From the NCBI RefSeq assembly GCF_945956965.1, contig NZ_CAMFJS010000024.1:21065-85064 (forward strand): DNA of 64,000 nucleotides. Direction: 5' to 3'. The notes below the pieces were generated by a model. The model saw nothing but the letters and a program-made list of their open reading frames with translations, ran no database searches and was not told where the DNA came from. This DNA comes from an uncultured Roseateles sp. GTDB lineage: Bacteria; Pseudomonadota; Gammaproteobacteria; Burkholderiales; Burkholderiaceae_C. Positions 8,583-18,405 of the stretch are shown here, piece after piece. Every line of letters starts with the position of its first letter. The first letter of the stretch is position 1. A program made the position numbers and the translations under genes.

Positions 8583-11328
8583 GATCTTCGACGTCTTCTT
8601 CCAAAAGCGGCATGGCCGGGGCTTGACCCAGCGGCAGCAGCATCACAAAAGCAGCGCCCTGCGGCTGGGCGGCCTCGGCCCAGATGCGGCCGCCATGCGC
8701 CTCCACAATGGCCCGGCAAATGGCCAGGCCCAGGCCCACGCCGGGCGTGCTGGACTCCCGCTCGCCACGGCTGAACTTGGCGAATAGCTGCTCCTCCCGG
8801 CCAGCCGGCAGGCCGGGGCCATCGTCACTCACCGTCAAACGCAGGGCATCTTGACCTTGCAAGGCCCCGGGCGCCAGGCTGGCGCTCAAAACAATGCGGC
8901 TGCCGGGCGGCGTGTACTTGAGCGCGTTCTCCAGCAGATTGCACAGCACCCGTTCCATCAAAGTGGCGTCCAGATTCAGCAGGGGAAGGTCAGCGGGAAT
9001 GTCCACCTGCAAGCGGTGGTCCTGCATCAGCCTTTGCAGGGCCTGCAGGGATGAACCCACCACCTCATCCACCGGCTGCCACTGCAGATTCAGGCGCACA
9101 GCGCCGCTTTGCAGGCGAGCCATGTCCAGCAGATTGCTGACCATGGCGCTGATGCGCTGCGACTGTTGCAGCAAGCTGCCCGCCAATTCGCGCGCAGCGG
9201 GCGGCATGTCGGCCATGCCGTCCAGGGTTTGGGCCAGGCCGTAGACCACGGCCAGCGGCGTGCGCAAATCATGCGACAGCGCCGACAGCAAGGAGTTGCG
9301 CAAGCGCTCAGACTCGATCTGCACCAAGGCTTGCTGGGCCACCTCCACATAGTGCACCCGCTCCAGCGCCTGGCCGATGATGCGGGCCGAGGTTTCCAGT
9401 TGGGCGCGCAACTCGGGCTGCATCAGGCTGCGGCTGGAACGCGGGCGCAGCGCCAGCACGCCACGCACCCGCATGGGGGCGACCAGGGGCAGATAAAACC
9501 AGGCGCTGCCGGCCAGGGTGTCGGTGCTCAGGCCTGCGGCCTGTTTATGCTCCAGCGCCCATCGGGCGGTGCCGGCGTCGGGCTGCTCAGCCAGGGGCAT
9601 GGTTTGCTGACGCGGCGAGGGCTGCAATTGCTCATTCAGGTCCAGCACAAAAAGCAGGGCCTCGCCCATCACTTCCTGGGCCAATGCGGCTTCGGCCACC
9701 TGCAGCACCTGCTCGGCCTGCAGAGCGCCGGCCAGATCACTGGTCAGCTCAAACAAGGCGCGTGAGCGCCCTTCCCGCTCTGCCGCCACCTGGGCTTGGT
9801 AGCGCAGGCCGGCCGTCAGCTGGCCGGTGATCAAACCCACCACCAACATCACTGCAAAGGTCAGCAGGTACTGCACATCGCTGACGGCAAAACTCAGCTG
9901 CGGCGCGACGAAGAAGAAGTCAAACAAGCCCACGCTCAAAAAGCTGGCGGCCACCGCCGGGCCCCGGCCCAGCTTGAGCGCCACGCCCACCACCGTCAGC
10001 AAGAAGAGCATGACGATATTGGACTGATCAAAAGCCAGGCGCAGCGGCCAGCTGATCAGCGTCGTCAGGCAACAAGCGGCCAGCGTCAGGCCGTAGCAGC
10101 GGGCGCTGCGCTGCCAATGTTCATTGGAGGCCTGAACGGCGCTGTCGCTGCCCGACAGCGCTTCCCGGCGCTGCGTGGCCGCGGGCGTGGAGGCGGCGCA
10201 AATCAGGTCCAGCTCCGGCGCGGTGGCGGCGATTTCCTGCTGCAGATCGCGCCGGCCGCTGAGCTTGGCCAGCCAGCTGCGCTCAGCGCTGCGGCCCAGC
10301 ACCAGCTTGGACAAATTGTGTTCACGCGCATGGCGAATGAGGGCCGGCGCCAGCGCCTGGGCCGATAGCACCGCCGTGCTGGCGCCCAACTCATGCGCCA
10401 GGCGCAGCACCCGCAGAATGCGCTCACGCTGCGCATCCGGCAGGCGCTGCAGGGCCGGGGTTTCCACATACACCGCCTGCCAGCTGACATTGAGCTGCTG
10501 GGCCAACTGCGCAGCATTGCGCACCACGCTCTCGGCTGCGGGCGTGGTGCCCACGGCGCAGAGGATCGCGGCCTCGGTCTTCCAGACCTGAGCGATGCGC
10601 TCATTGCTGCGCCAGGCTTGCACATCGTCTTCAACCCGGTCAGCGGTGCGGCGCAGGGCCAGCTCCCGCAAGGCCATCAGATTGCCTTTGCGGAAAAAGT
10701 TATGCGCGGCGCGCTGGGCCTGGGCACCCATATAAACCTTGCCAGCGGCCAGTCGAGCCAGCAACTCATCCGCTGGCGTGTCCACCATCACCACTTCGTC
10801 GGCGCGATCGAAAAAGGTGTCGGGCAAGGTCTCCTGCACCCGCACGCCGGTGATGCCGCCCACCACATCGTTGAGGCTTTCCAGATGCTGGACGTTGAGC
10901 GTGGAATAGACATGGATGCCATGGGCCAGCAGCTCCTCCACATCCTGCCAGCGCTTGGGGTGGCGGGAGCCGGGCACATTGGCATGCGCCAGTTCGTCGA
11001 TCAGGATGAGCGCAGGCCGGCGTGCCAGCGCCGCGTCTAGATCGAACTCAAGCAAAGCCTTGCCGCGGTACTCAATGTTTTTGAGCGGCAGCTGCGGCAG
11101 CCCCTCCAGCATGGCCATGGTCTCGCTGCGGCCATGGGTCACCACCACACCGGCCAGCACCTCCTGCCCTTCGGCCTGCAGCTTGCGCGCCGCCTGCAGC
11201 ATGGCGAAGGTCTTGCCCACCCCGGCCGAGGAGCCAAAGTAGATGCGCAGCTTGCCACGCGCCTCGGTCTGCTGGGCTTGCGTGATCTGGGCCAGCAAGG
11301 CGTCGGGGTCAGGTCTTGCGTCAGTCAT
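8575..11328 (-). CDS. kdpD: Sensor histidine kinase KdpD
   Basis: 917 residues from the ATG at 11328 (MTDARPDPDALL, as in homologues). The order is typical: the KdpD N-terminal domain with Walker A GSSAGVGKT at about 32-40 and ELAHANVPGSRHPKRW, then a USP-like domain, then four membrane helices (about 400-500), a GAF-like segment, a HisKA domain with the phosphoacceptor His in SALSHDLRTPLA, and an HATPase domain with NLLENALKY and DDGPGLP. It senses K+ limitation or osmotic stress and phosphorylates KdpE. An in-frame ATG at 11346 would add six residues; neither start has a good ribosome-binding site. Confidence 0.96.
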   Translation of the reverse strand: MTDARPDPDALLAQITQAQQTEARGKLRIYFGSSAGVGKTFAMLQAARKLQAEGQEVLAGVVVTHGRSETMAMLEGLPQLPLKNIEYRGKALLEFDLDAALARRPALILIDELAHANVPGSRHPKRWQDVEELLAHGIHVYSTLNVQHLESLNDVVGGITGVRVQETLPDTFFDRADEVVMVDTPADELLARLAAGKVYMGAQAQRAAHNFFRKGNLMALRELALRRTADRVEDDVQAWRSNERIAQVWKTEAAILCAVGTTPAAESVVRNAAQLAQQLNVSWQAVYVETPALQRLPDAQRERILRVLRLAHELGASTAVLSAQALAPALIRHAREHNLSKLVLGRSAERSWLAKLSGRRDLQQEIAATAPELDLICAASTPAATQRREALSGSDSAVQASNEHWQRSARCYGLTLAACCLTTLISWPLRLAFDQSNIVMLFLLTVVGVALKLGRGPAVAASFLSVGLFDFFFVAPQLSFAVSDVQYLLTFAVMLVVGLITGQLTAGLRYQAQVAAEREGRSRALFELTSDLAGALQAEQVLQVAEAALAQEVMGEALLFVLDLNEQLQPSPRQQTMPLAEQPDAGTARWALEHKQAAGLSTDTLAGSAWFYLPLVAPMRVRGVLALRPRSSRSLMQPELRAQLETSARIIGQALERVHYVEVAQQALVQIESERLRNSLLSALSHDLRTPLAVVYGLAQTLDGMADMPPAARELAGSLLQQSQRISAMVSNLLDMARLQSGAVRLNLQWQPVDEVVGSSLQALQRLMQDHRLQVDIPADLPLLNLDATLMERVLCNLLENALKYTPPGSRIVLSASLAPGALQGQDALRLTVSDDGPGLPAGREEQLFAKFSRGERESSTPGVGLGLAICRAIVEAHGGRIWAEAAQPQGAAFVMLLPLGQAPAMPLLEEDVEDHD

Positions 11329-11382
11329 AGGAGGATCAAAAACCATTCATCATTAGCCGGCATTGACTTTCGGGCCGAGCGC

Positions 11383-11479
11383 CGGGCCGTCCCAAGCCGG
11401 CCCGCGTAGGCGATGTGTTTGCCGGTCGATCCGGCTAACATCGCCGTCCCCTCGGGGGACCGGCCAAGGTACTCCTTGG
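11383..11479 (-). promoter_or_regulatory. Cluster of four perfect hairpins between corA and kdpD
   Basis: In minus-strand order: CCAAGG/CCTTGG (11464-11469 with 11474-11479), GTCCCC/GGGGAC (11446-11451 with 11455-11460), an 8-bp stem GGCGATGT/ACATCGCC (11409-11416 with 11438-11445) enclosing a 5-bp stem (11421-11425 with 11431-11435), and a 7-bp stem (11383-11389 with 11398-11404). None is followed by a T tract, so they are not ordinary terminators. They lie in the presumed leader of kdpD, or between corA and kdpD on one transcript. A cis-regulatory RNA, an mRNA processing or stabilising element, or operators are possible. No known riboswitch consensus was recognised. Confidence 0.4.
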
Positions 11480-11495
11480 ACGAGGGGCTCACGCT

Positions 11496-12470
11496 TTACA
11501 ACCAGCCAGCGCGGCGGAAGCGCCACCACAGGCCGACGCAAACCGCGCTGATGACGCCCAAGGCGGCTGGGTATCCCCAGCTCAGCTTCAACTCGGGCAT
11601 GTGCTCAAAGTTCATGCCCCAGATGCCGGCAAAGGCGGTGGCGGCGGCAAAGATACCGGCCCAGGCGGCCAGGCGTTTGGTGACATTGCTGTCTTCAATC
11701 GCCACCATGGACAGATTGGCCTGGATGGCGGTGGCCAGGGTGTCGCGCACCGACTCGATGGCGGCCTCGATGCGGGCCAGATGGTCGGCCACATCGCGGA
11801 AATACTCGCCCGTCCGGGCGCACAGCGGCGGGATGCGTCCGCCGTGCAACTTAGACAGCATCTCCAGCATCGGCGCCACCGCCCGACGCAAAAGCATCAG
11901 GCGGCGCTTGAGCTCGTACAAGCGCTTGATATTGTCCAGCTGGGCATCGCGCACGAAGATGCTTTGCTCTATCTCCTCCAGCTCCGACTCCAGCAAGTCG
12001 ACGATGGGGAAGTAACGATCCACCACCGCGTCCATCAAGGCGTAGAGCACAAAGCTGGGGCCGTGAGCCAGCAACTCGGGTTCGCGCTCGCAGCGCTCGC
12101 GCACGCCCAGAAAGTGCAGCTTGCTTTCGCGCCGCACCGAGAGCACATAGTTGTGGCCACAAAAGACGCAGACTTCCCCCAGGCTCAGATCGCCGCCCAC
12201 CCAATCCACCAAGTGCATAACGGCGAACAAGTCCTGCCCGTACTCTTCAACCTTGGGGCGCTGGTGGCCGTTCTGCGCATCTTCAACCGCCAGCGGGTGG
12301 AGATTGAAGAGCCGGCGCCAAGGCTCCAGCTCGGCCGCTTCGGGGTCGCGCAGGGCCACCCAGATGAAGCAGTCGGGCTTCTCCAGATAGCTCGCCAACT
12401 CCTCTGGGCGAGTGGGCGAGAGATCGGCAAGCTTCTGGCCGGCTTGATAGGCTGTGCAATTGATCAGCAT
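11496..12470 (-). CDS. corA: CorA-family magnesium/cobalt transporter
   Basis: 324 residues. CorA forms a pentameric inner-membrane channel for Mg2+ and Co2+. The N-terminal two-thirds is the cytoplasmic domain. The C-terminus has two transmembrane helices, with the signature GMN at residues 285-287 in GIWGMNFEHMPEL, followed by a short loop, the second helix and a basic tail. It lies 49 bases after the TorF-like porin gene and upstream of kdpDE on the same strand, an unusual place for this gene. Joint transcription with the neighbours is plausible but unproven. Confidence 0.95.
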   Translation of the reverse strand: MLINCTAYQAGQKLADLSPTRPEELASYLEKPDCFIWVALRDPEAAELEPWRRLFNLHPLAVEDAQNGHQRPKVEEYGQDLFAVMHLVDWVGGDLSLGEVCVFCGHNYVLSVRRESKLHFLGVRERCEREPELLAHGPSFVLYALMDAVVDRYFPIVDLLESELEEIEQSIFVRDAQLDNIKRLYELKRRLMLLRRAVAPMLEMLSKLHGGRIPPLCARTGEYFRDVADHLARIEAAIESVRDTLATAIQANLSMVAIEDSNVTKRLAAWAGIFAAATAFAGIWGMNFEHMPELKLSWGYPAALGVISAVCVGLWWRFRRAGWL

Positions 12471-12519
12471 GCTGGCATTGTCACTTGCTCACAGCAGAGG
12501 AATTACGTCGCTCGGGCGC

Positions 12520-13386
12520 TTAGAAGGTCTTGCCGACGCTCAGCACCAGGCCTGTGTTGCCCACGCGCTTGGCGTCTTGAGCGGCGGCATTGCCGACTTG
12601 GTAAAAGTCCTTCTTGGCATTGGTGCCGACGACGGCCGCCGTCCAGTTCAGACCCAGGATTTCCTTGGCGATGGAGACCTTGGCATCGGTGTAGGACAGA
12701 TCGCCGTAGTTGCGCACCTTCAAATAGCCAAGGTGGGTGCCCAAAGTGACGCCTTGGCCCAAATCGACGTTGTAGTTCAGGTCCAGATAGGCGCTGCCCT
12801 TGCTGCCGCCGTTAGCGCCCAAGCTGCTGAAGTAGGCGTAAGCCGCGGTGTCGCTGTTGAGGCCGAAGTAGTCGGTGGCGGCGACCGAGAGCTTGGCGCT
12901 GAAGGCGCCAATGCTCAGGCCCAGATAGAGATCCAGGTTGTCGTACTTCTTATCGCTTGCCACGCCGGGCGCGCTGTTCAGGCGGGCGCCGGGGTAGACA
13001 TAGGCCAGGGCGCCAAGGTCCAGGGTCAGGTCTTGCCCAGCCACTTGGCCGGCATTGAATTTGAAACCGCCGTAGACATCGGTCTCCAGGCCGGCGCCGT
13101 TGTTATAGCTATTGCCCGAGACATTGGAGGCCCAGACTCCCGCGTAAACGCCGCTGCTGAGGGCATAGTCAAAGCCGCCTTGCACGGCGGGCAGCAGCCA
13201 GCTCTGGCTGATGCCGCGGAAGCGGTAGTCGCTGTTCAGGCTCAGATTGCCGCTCAGGGTGTGCTCGGGCGTGGCAGCGGCAGTTGCAGTTGCAGTTGCA
13301 GCGGGCGCCGTAGCCTGAGCCATCGCGGCGCCGGTCAACAGGGTCAAGGTGGCTGAAGCAAACAGGGAAACGGTTTTGTTTTTCAT
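12520..13386 (-). CDS. TorF-family putative porin
   Basis: 288 residues from ATG at 13386. A signal peptide of about 22 residues (MKNKTVSLFASATLTLLTG through MAQA) precedes a Thr/Ala-rich spacer and then a beta-barrel pattern starting LSGNLSLNSDYRFRGISQS, which is characteristic of the TorF family of proteobacterial outer-membrane proteins. The last residue is Phe, as in BamA-recognised barrels. It lies between kdpC and corA on the same strand, suggesting that an outer-membrane channel is expressed with cation uptake. The ligand is unknown. A longer start at 13422 would put charged residues before the signal peptide and was rejected. Confidence 0.85.
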   Translation of the reverse strand: MKNKTVSLFASATLTLLTGAAMAQATAPAATATATAAATPEHTLSGNLSLNSDYRFRGISQSWLLPAVQGGFDYALSSGVYAGVWASNVSGNSYNNGAGLETDVYGGFKFNAGQVAGQDLTLDLGALAYVYPGARLNSAPGVASDKKYDNLDLYLGLSIGAFSAKLSVAATDYFGLNSDTAAYAYFSSLGANGGSKGSAYLDLNYNVDLGQGVTLGTHLGYLKVRNYGDLSYTDAKVSIAKEILGLNWTAAVVGTNAKKDFYQVGNAAAQDAKRVGNTGLVLSVGKTF

Positions 13387-13455
13387 GGAAATGGAACAGC
13401 TTTTTCTGCTCAAAAAATGCACGAGGCATTAGGGGATCAAACAAACAACTAGACA

Positions 13456-13533
13456 AATAAAAAACGATGAGACCCCTCCCGTCCAGGAACTCTCTCTTTT
13501 CTTTCGCTGAGAGCTTTTCCTCCGGTCTCATCG
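13456..13533 (-). terminator. Long-armed terminator or regulatory stem between kdpC and the porin gene
   Basis: A perfect 10-bp stem (13465-13474 with 13524-13533) closes a 49-base interior and is followed on the minus strand by TTTTTTATTT. Inside it, 13485-13489 pairs with 13517-13521 and 13490-13494 with 13509-13513, leaving a 10-base purine-rich strand GGACGGGAGG unpaired on the 3' side. It sits after kdpC (stop at 13592) and before the porin start. It can act as the kdpFABC terminator. The branched shape also fits a leader attenuator for the porin. Confidence 0.6.
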
Positions 13534-13591
13534 GGCGAGCCCGAGGCCCAGGGCCCCTGGCCGCCGAAAACGAGGCTCGAGCCGCTGAGGC

Positions 13592-14233
13592 TCAGCCGGC
13601 CGAGGCTGCCGAGGCTGCTGATGCGGCCGCGGGCGCTGCCGGCGCGGCCTTAACCGCACGTGGTGCCGCAGCGTCCAGCGCCAGATTGAGCTTGAGCACA
13701 TTGACGCGCGGTTCACCCAAGACGGCCAGATCACGCGCCACGGTGTTGGCGGCAATCAAACGCTCCACTTCCTTGACGGAGAGCTGGCGCTCGCGTGCCA
13801 CGCGGGACGCTTGGTAGCGGGCCGCTGCCATGGTGATTTCGGGGTCCAGGCCGCTGCCCGAGGCCGTCACCAAGTCAGCGGGGATGGGCAGCTTGTTGTC
13901 CGGGTCGGCGGCGCGCAAGGCCTCCACACGGCCTTTCACCGCATCAGTCAGGGCCGGGTTGAGTGGGCCTTGGTTGCTGCCGGACGAGCCGGTAGCGTTA
14001 TTGCTCATGGGACCGGTGGCCGAGGGGCGGCCCCAGAAATAGTCGGGTGAAGTGAAGTTCTGTCCGATCAGGGCTGAACCAACAAGCTTGCCATCACGCT
14101 CGATCAAAGAGCCTTGGGCTTGCGCAGGAAACAAAGCCTTGGAAACGCCGGTAAACACCATGGGATAGAGCAGACCGGTCACGGCACTGAGCAGCACAAA
14201 GCTGACAACAGCGGGGCGCAAAAGTGTTTTCAT
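13592..14233 (-). CDS. kdpC: Potassium-transporting ATPase subunit KdpC
   Basis: 213 residues. A single N-terminal membrane helix ([20 protein letters not shown]) anchors a periplasmic domain with the family blocks [36 protein letters not shown] and [10 protein letters not shown]. KdpC is required for assembly and high-affinity ATP use by the KdpFABC pump. The last 25 or so residues are an Ala/Pro-rich tail beyond the usual family end. An AAGGAC ribosome-binding site precedes the ATG. It follows kdpB by 13 bases. Confidence 0.96.
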   Translation of the reverse strand: MKTLLRPAVVSFVLLSAVTGLLYPMVFTGVSKALFPAQAQGSLIERDGKLVGSALIGQNFTSPDYFWGRPSATGPMSNNATGSSGSNQGPLNPALTDAVKGRVEALRAADPDNKLPIPADLVTASGSGLDPEITMAAARYQASRVARERQLSVKEVERLIAANTVARDLAVLGEPRVNVLKLNLALDAAAPRAVKAAPAAPAAASAASAASAG

Positions 14234-14246
14234 GATGTTGAAGTCC

Positions 14247-16358
14247 TTAAACCAGATGGGCAGCGACCAGAATCAGGTCGATGAGCTTGATGCCGATGAA
14301 GGGCACGATCAGCCCGCCCAGGCCATAGATCAGCAAATTGCGGCGCAACAGCGAGGCCGCACCAATGGCGCGATAGGCCACGCCCTTCAGCGCCAGCGGG
14401 ATCAGGGCGATGATGATCAAGGCATTGAAGACCACGGCCGACAGAATCGCCGAGCTGGGGCTGTGCAAGCCCATCACATTCAGCGCGCCCAGCTGCGGGT
14501 AGACGCCCACAAACATGGCCGGGATGATGGCGAAGTACTTGGCCACATCGTTGGCGATGGAGAAGGTGGTCAGCGAGCCGCGGGTCATCAAGAGCTGCTT
14601 GCCGGTCTCGACGATCTCCAGCAGCTTGGTGGGGTTGGAATCCAAGTCCACCATATTCCCGGCCTCTTTGGCGGCCTGCGTGCCGGTGTTCATGGCCACG
14701 GCCACGTCGGCTTGCGCCAGGGCGGGCGCGTCATTGGTGCCGTCGCCGGTCATGGCGACCAGGCGGCCTTCCGCCTGATAGTCGCGGATCAGCTTCAACT
14801 TGGCTTCGGGCGTGGCTTCGGCCAGGAAGTCGTCCACGCCGGCTTCCGCGGCGATGGCAGCTGCGGTGAGCTTGTTGTCGCCGGTGATCATCACCGTCTT
14901 GATGCCCATGCGGCGCAGTTCGGCGAAGCGCTCTTTGATGCCGCCTTTGACGATGTCTTTGAGCTCCACCACGCCCAGAACGCGATTGCCTTCGGCAACC
15001 ACCAGCGGCGTGCTGCCACGGCGCGCCACCTCGTCGACGGCGGCTTGCACTTCCACGGCCACTTTGCCGCCCAGCGCCTCCACATGGCGGCGGATCGCAT
15101 CGCCGGCACCCTTGCGGATGCTGCGGACGGGCGAGAGCACATCACCGAAGTCCACCCCGCTCATGCGGGTCTGGGCGGTGAAGGGCACGAAGTGGGCCTG
15201 CAAGGCGGAGAGCTCACGCTCGCGGATGCCATGCTTGGTTTTGGCCAGCACGACGATGCTGCGGCCTTCGGGCGTCTCGTCGGCCAGGGAGGCCAGCTGG
15301 GCCGCATCGGCCAACTGGGCTTCACTCACGCCGGGGGCGGGAATGAAGCTGCTGGCTTGGCGGTTGCCCAGGGTGATGGTGCCGGTTTTATCCAGCATCA
15401 GCACATCCACGTCGCCGGCAGCTTCCACCGCGCGGCCGGAGGTGGCGATCACATTGGCCGCCATCATGCGGCTCATGCCGGCCACGCCGATGGCTGACAA
15501 CAGGCCGCCGATGGTGGTGGGGATCAGGCAGACCAGCAAGGCCACCAGGGCGGTGATGGACACGACCGTGCCAGCACCTGCCGCTTCCACACTGAACATC
15601 GAGAACGGCAGCAAGGTCACCGTGACGACCAGGAAGACCAAGGTCAGTGCCACCAGCAAAATCGTCAGGGCGATCTCATTGGGCGTTTTCTGGCGCTTGG
15701 CGCCTTCCACCATGGCGATCATGCGGTCCAGAAAGGACTCGCCGGGGTTGACGCCCACGCGAATCACCAACCAGTCAGACAGCACGCGGGTGCCGCCGGT
15801 GACGGAGGAGAAGTCACCACCGGACTCGCGGATCACCGGTGCCGATTCGCCGGTGATCGCGCTCTCGTCCACCGAGGCCACGCCCTCGATCACCTCGCCG
15901 TCCAGCGGGATCAGGTCGCCGGCTTCCACTAGCACCACATGGCCTTTGCGCAGTTCGTCGGACTGAGCAGGTAACCATTTAGATCCATGCTTGGGCTGCT
16001 CCAACTTCTTGGCCCAGGTCTTGGTCTTGAGTCCACGCAGCGAGGCGGCTTGAGCCTTAGAGCGGCCTTCGGCCAGGGCCTCGGCGAAGTTGGCGAACAG
16101 CACGGTGAACCACAGCCACAGCGCAATGCTGAGCATGAATCCCGAGCCCTCGCTGCCGGCCACGGCTGGGTTGCTGAGGCTCCACACCCACAGCCCCGTG
16201 CACAGCAGGCTGCCGACATAGACCACAAACATCACCGGATTGCGCCACTGCGCACTGGGATTGAGTTTGACGAAGCTCTGCACCAGGGCGGGCTTGATCA
16301 GCGCCGGATCCAGCAGAGACAGATGTTGTTCTTGCGTATTGCTAGTTTGCGTAGTCAT
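14247..16358 (-). CDS. kdpB: Potassium-transporting ATPase ATP-binding subunit KdpB
   Basis: 703 residues, P-type ATPase. The actuator motif TGES is in [10 protein letters not shown], the phosphorylated Asp is in [13 protein letters not shown], and the hinge is [20 protein letters not shown]. Membrane helices are at the N-terminus ([18 protein letters not shown] and following), before the P domain and at the C-terminus, as in homologues. It supplies ATP hydrolysis for K+ uptake through KdpA. It sits 9 bases after kdpA, with a GAGG-type ribosome-binding site. Confidence 0.98.
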   Translation of the reverse strand: MTTQTSNTQEQHLSLLDPALIKPALVQSFVKLNPSAQWRNPVMFVVYVGSLLCTGLWVWSLSNPAVAGSEGSGFMLSIALWLWFTVLFANFAEALAEGRSKAQAASLRGLKTKTWAKKLEQPKHGSKWLPAQSDELRKGHVVLVEAGDLIPLDGEVIEGVASVDESAITGESAPVIRESGGDFSSVTGGTRVLSDWLVIRVGVNPGESFLDRMIAMVEGAKRQKTPNEIALTILLVALTLVFLVVTVTLLPFSMFSVEAAGAGTVVSITALVALLVCLIPTTIGGLLSAIGVAGMSRMMAANVIATSGRAVEAAGDVDVLMLDKTGTITLGNRQASSFIPAPGVSEAQLADAAQLASLADETPEGRSIVVLAKTKHGIRERELSALQAHFVPFTAQTRMSGVDFGDVLSPVRSIRKGAGDAIRRHVEALGGKVAVEVQAAVDEVARRGSTPLVVAEGNRVLGVVELKDIVKGGIKERFAELRRMGIKTVMITGDNKLTAAAIAAEAGVDDFLAEATPEAKLKLIRDYQAEGRLVAMTGDGTNDAPALAQADVAVAMNTGTQAAKEAGNMVDLDSNPTKLLEIVETGKQLLMTRGSLTTFSIANDVAKYFAIIPAMFVGVYPQLGALNVMGLHSPSSAILSAVVFNALIIIALIPLALKGVAYRAIGAASLLRRNLLIYGLGGLIVPFIGIKLIDLILVAAHLV

Positions 16359-16367
16359 GATCAGACC

Positions 16368-18164
16368 TCAGGCAGTCCACAGCATCAGATGCTCAACAAT
16401 GGGACCCAAGGCAAGCGAGGGGACGTAGTTCAAGAGGCCGACCAGCAGCACCACACCAATAAGCAGGCCGACAAACAAGGGGCCATGCGTGGGCAAGGTG
16501 CCCGCACCCACCGGAATGCGCTTCTTGGCGCCCAGGCTGCCGGCAATGGCCAGCACCGGCACGATGACGCCGAAGCGACCCAGCCACATGGCCAGACCCA
16601 ACAAGGTGTTGTAGAAGGACGTGTTGGCCGACAGACCAGCAAAGGCCGAGCCGTTGTTATTGCCAGCCGAGGTCAGCGCGTACAAGATTTCCGAGAAGCC
16701 GTGGGCGCCTGGGTTGGCCACACCGGCCTTGCCGTCTGCCGCAATCACAGCAATCGCCGTGCCGATCAGCACCACCATGGGCGTCACAAGAATAGCGATG
16801 GACACCATCTTCATTTCATAACTCTCGACCTTCTTTCCCAAGTACTCAGGCGTGCGGCCAATCATCAAACCAGCAATGAAAACGGCCAGCATGGCGAAGA
16901 TCAACATGCCGTAGAGGCCGGTACCCACACCGCCGAACACCACTTCGCCCAGCTGCATCATCACCAGCGGCACCATGCCGCCCAGCGGGGTCATGGAGTC
17001 ATGCATGGCATTGACCGCGCCGCAAGAAGCGCCGGTCGTCACCACCACGAACAAAGAGGTGGCATTGACGCCGAAGCGCGTCTCCTTGCCTTCCATATTG
17101 CCGCCGGCCTGGGCTTCGCTCATCTGCTGGTCCACGCCCAGGGCATTCAGGCTGGGGTTGCCAGCCTGCTCCGCGCTGGTCGCAGCGATCACGCCGACGA
17201 TGAACATCAAGCTCATGGCAGCCAGAATCGTCACGCCCTGGCGGCTATCCCCCACCATCTGGCCGAAGCTGAAGCACAGCGCCGCCGGGATCAAGAAGAT
17301 GGCCAACATTTGCGCCAGATTGGACAGGGGCGTGGGGTTCTCAAAAGGATGGGCCGAGTTGGCATTGAAGAAGCCGCCGCCATTGGTGCCCAGCAGCTTG
17401 ATCGCTTCTTGCGAGGCGACCGGGCCCATGGCCAGTTGCTGGGTGGGGCTCACCGCGTCCTCGGTCAAGACCTGACCCTTGTCGTCCTTCAGCGGCTGGC
17501 CATCGGCGCCCAGCTTGGGCGCTTGGTAGGCATTCAGCTCCAGCGTTGTCGCGTCCTTGTAGGCATCGAAGTTCTGGATCACGCCTTGGCTCACGAAGAA
17601 CAAGGCGAACACCAGGGACAAGGGCAGCAAGATCCACAAGGTGATGCGGGTCAGGTCGGCCCAGAAGTTGCCAATGCTCTGGCTACTCTTGGCCGCGAAG
17701 CCGCGAATCAGCGCGAACACCACGGCGATTCCGGTGGCAGCCGAGACAAAGTTCTGCACCGTCAGCGCCAGCATCTGGGTCAGATAACTCATGGTGGACT
17801 CGCCGCCATAGCCCTGCCAGTTGGTGTTGGTGACAAAGCTGATGGCGGTGTTGAAGGCCGAGTCCGGCGTCACCGCGCCAAAGCCTTGCGGATTCAGCGG
17901 CAGCACCACTTGAAAACGCTGCAAGCCATAGGCGGCCAGCACGCCAATGAAATTGAAAAGCAGCAGGCCCAGGGCATAGCGCTTCCAGTGCATGCCCTCC
18001 TCGGCCTTGACGCCGGCCAGCTTGTAAAAGGCCGACTCGACGGCCTGCATCCAGCGCGGCAAACGCCCTTGCGCCACCGCCGTCAGCCAGCGCGATAGCG
18101 GCCAGGCGGCGGCCAGCAGCAAGCCCATGTACAGGGCCAAATTGATCCATCCCAAGGCGTTCAT
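16368..18164 (-). CDS. kdpA: Potassium-transporting ATPase potassium-binding subunit KdpA
   Basis: 598 residues from ATG at 18164, with a GAGGAG ribosome-binding site 8 bases upstream. It is a polytopic inner-membrane protein of the superfamily of K+ transporters, with repeated selectivity-filter-like loops such as [34 protein letters not shown] and [14 protein letters not shown]. It forms the K+ channel-like subunit of KdpFABC. The kdpF stop and this start are separated by one base (TGAGATG), indicating coupling. A reading six codons longer was rejected because the family starts at MNALGW-like sequences. Confidence 0.97.
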   Translation of the reverse strand: MNALGWINLALYMGLLLAAAWPLSRWLTAVAQGRLPRWMQAVESAFYKLAGVKAEEGMHWKRYALGLLLFNFIGVLAAYGLQRFQVVLPLNPQGFGAVTPDSAFNTAISFVTNTNWQGYGGESTMSYLTQMLALTVQNFVSAATGIAVVFALIRGFAAKSSQSIGNFWADLTRITLWILLPLSLVFALFFVSQGVIQNFDAYKDATTLELNAYQAPKLGADGQPLKDDKGQVLTEDAVSPTQQLAMGPVASQEAIKLLGTNGGGFFNANSAHPFENPTPLSNLAQMLAIFLIPAALCFSFGQMVGDSRQGVTILAAMSLMFIVGVIAATSAEQAGNPSLNALGVDQQMSEAQAGGNMEGKETRFGVNATSLFVVVTTGASCGAVNAMHDSMTPLGGMVPLVMMQLGEVVFGGVGTGLYGMLIFAMLAVFIAGLMIGRTPEYLGKKVESYEMKMVSIAILVTPMVVLIGTAIAVIAADGKAGVANPGAHGFSEILYALTSAGNNNGSAFAGLSANTSFYNTLLGLAMWLGRFGVIVPVLAIAGSLGAKKRIPVGAGTLPTHGPLFVGLLIGVVLLVGLLNYVPSLALGPIVEHLMLWTA

Positions 18165-18165
18165 C

Positions 18166-18255
18166 TCAGAACTCCTCGGCACGCAGCAAGGCGTAGATCA
18201 GATAAACAAACAAGCCGGCTGCGGCCAGGCCGCTCAAGAGGTAGAGCGCGCTCAT
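18166..18255 (-). CDS. kdpF: K+-transporting ATPase small subunit KdpF
   Basis: 29 residues, beginning [20 protein letters not shown] and ending LLRAEEF. One hydrophobic helix with the LIYALLRAE end typical of KdpF, the small stabilising subunit of the Kdp complex. It overlaps the preceding small ORF by 4 bases (ATGA) and is one base from kdpA, so the three genes are tightly coupled. Confidence 0.93.
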   Translation of the reverse strand: MSALYLLSGLAAAGLFVYLIYALLRAEEF

Positions 18256-18350
18256 GGCTTGGCTCCCCCACCCAGGCGATCACCCAGAACCGCCAGGCCC
18301 CACATCAGGGCAAAGAGCGCAGCGCTCAATGCCAAATAAATCCAATCCAT
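18252..18350 (-). CDS. 32-residue membrane peptide ahead of kdpF
   Basis: A short ORF starting MDWIYLALSAALFALMWGLA and ending [10 protein letters not shown], with one predicted transmembrane helix and a short Gly/Lys tail. Its TGA overlaps the kdpF ATG (ATGA), a strong sign of translational coupling. No classic Shine-Dalgarno precedes it beyond a GTGAG about 6 bases upstream. It is not one of the four named Kdp subunits. I infer an accessory Kdp peptide or a coupling leader peptide. It is the first gene of the kdp operon here. Confidence 0.75.
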   Translation of the reverse strand: MDWIYLALSAALFALMWGLAVLGDRLGGGAKP

Positions 18351-18405
18351 TGCATGCTCACGAAATGTTGAGATGCAGGAAGCTTAAAAATCGGCGCCTC
18401 AGATT

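Noticed and set aside
11383..11479. Mg2+ (M-box), mini-ykkC or fluoride riboswitch at the corA/kdpD gap
   Set aside because: The hairpin loops and junctions do not show the conserved loop sequences of these classes as far as can be judged by eye; only the bare stems are reported.
15987..18098. A 703-residue plus-strand open frame across kdpA and the start of kdpB
   Set aside because: It is rich in His, Gln, Arg and Gly, has no recognisable domain, and lies antisense to fully motif-bearing kdpA and kdpB.
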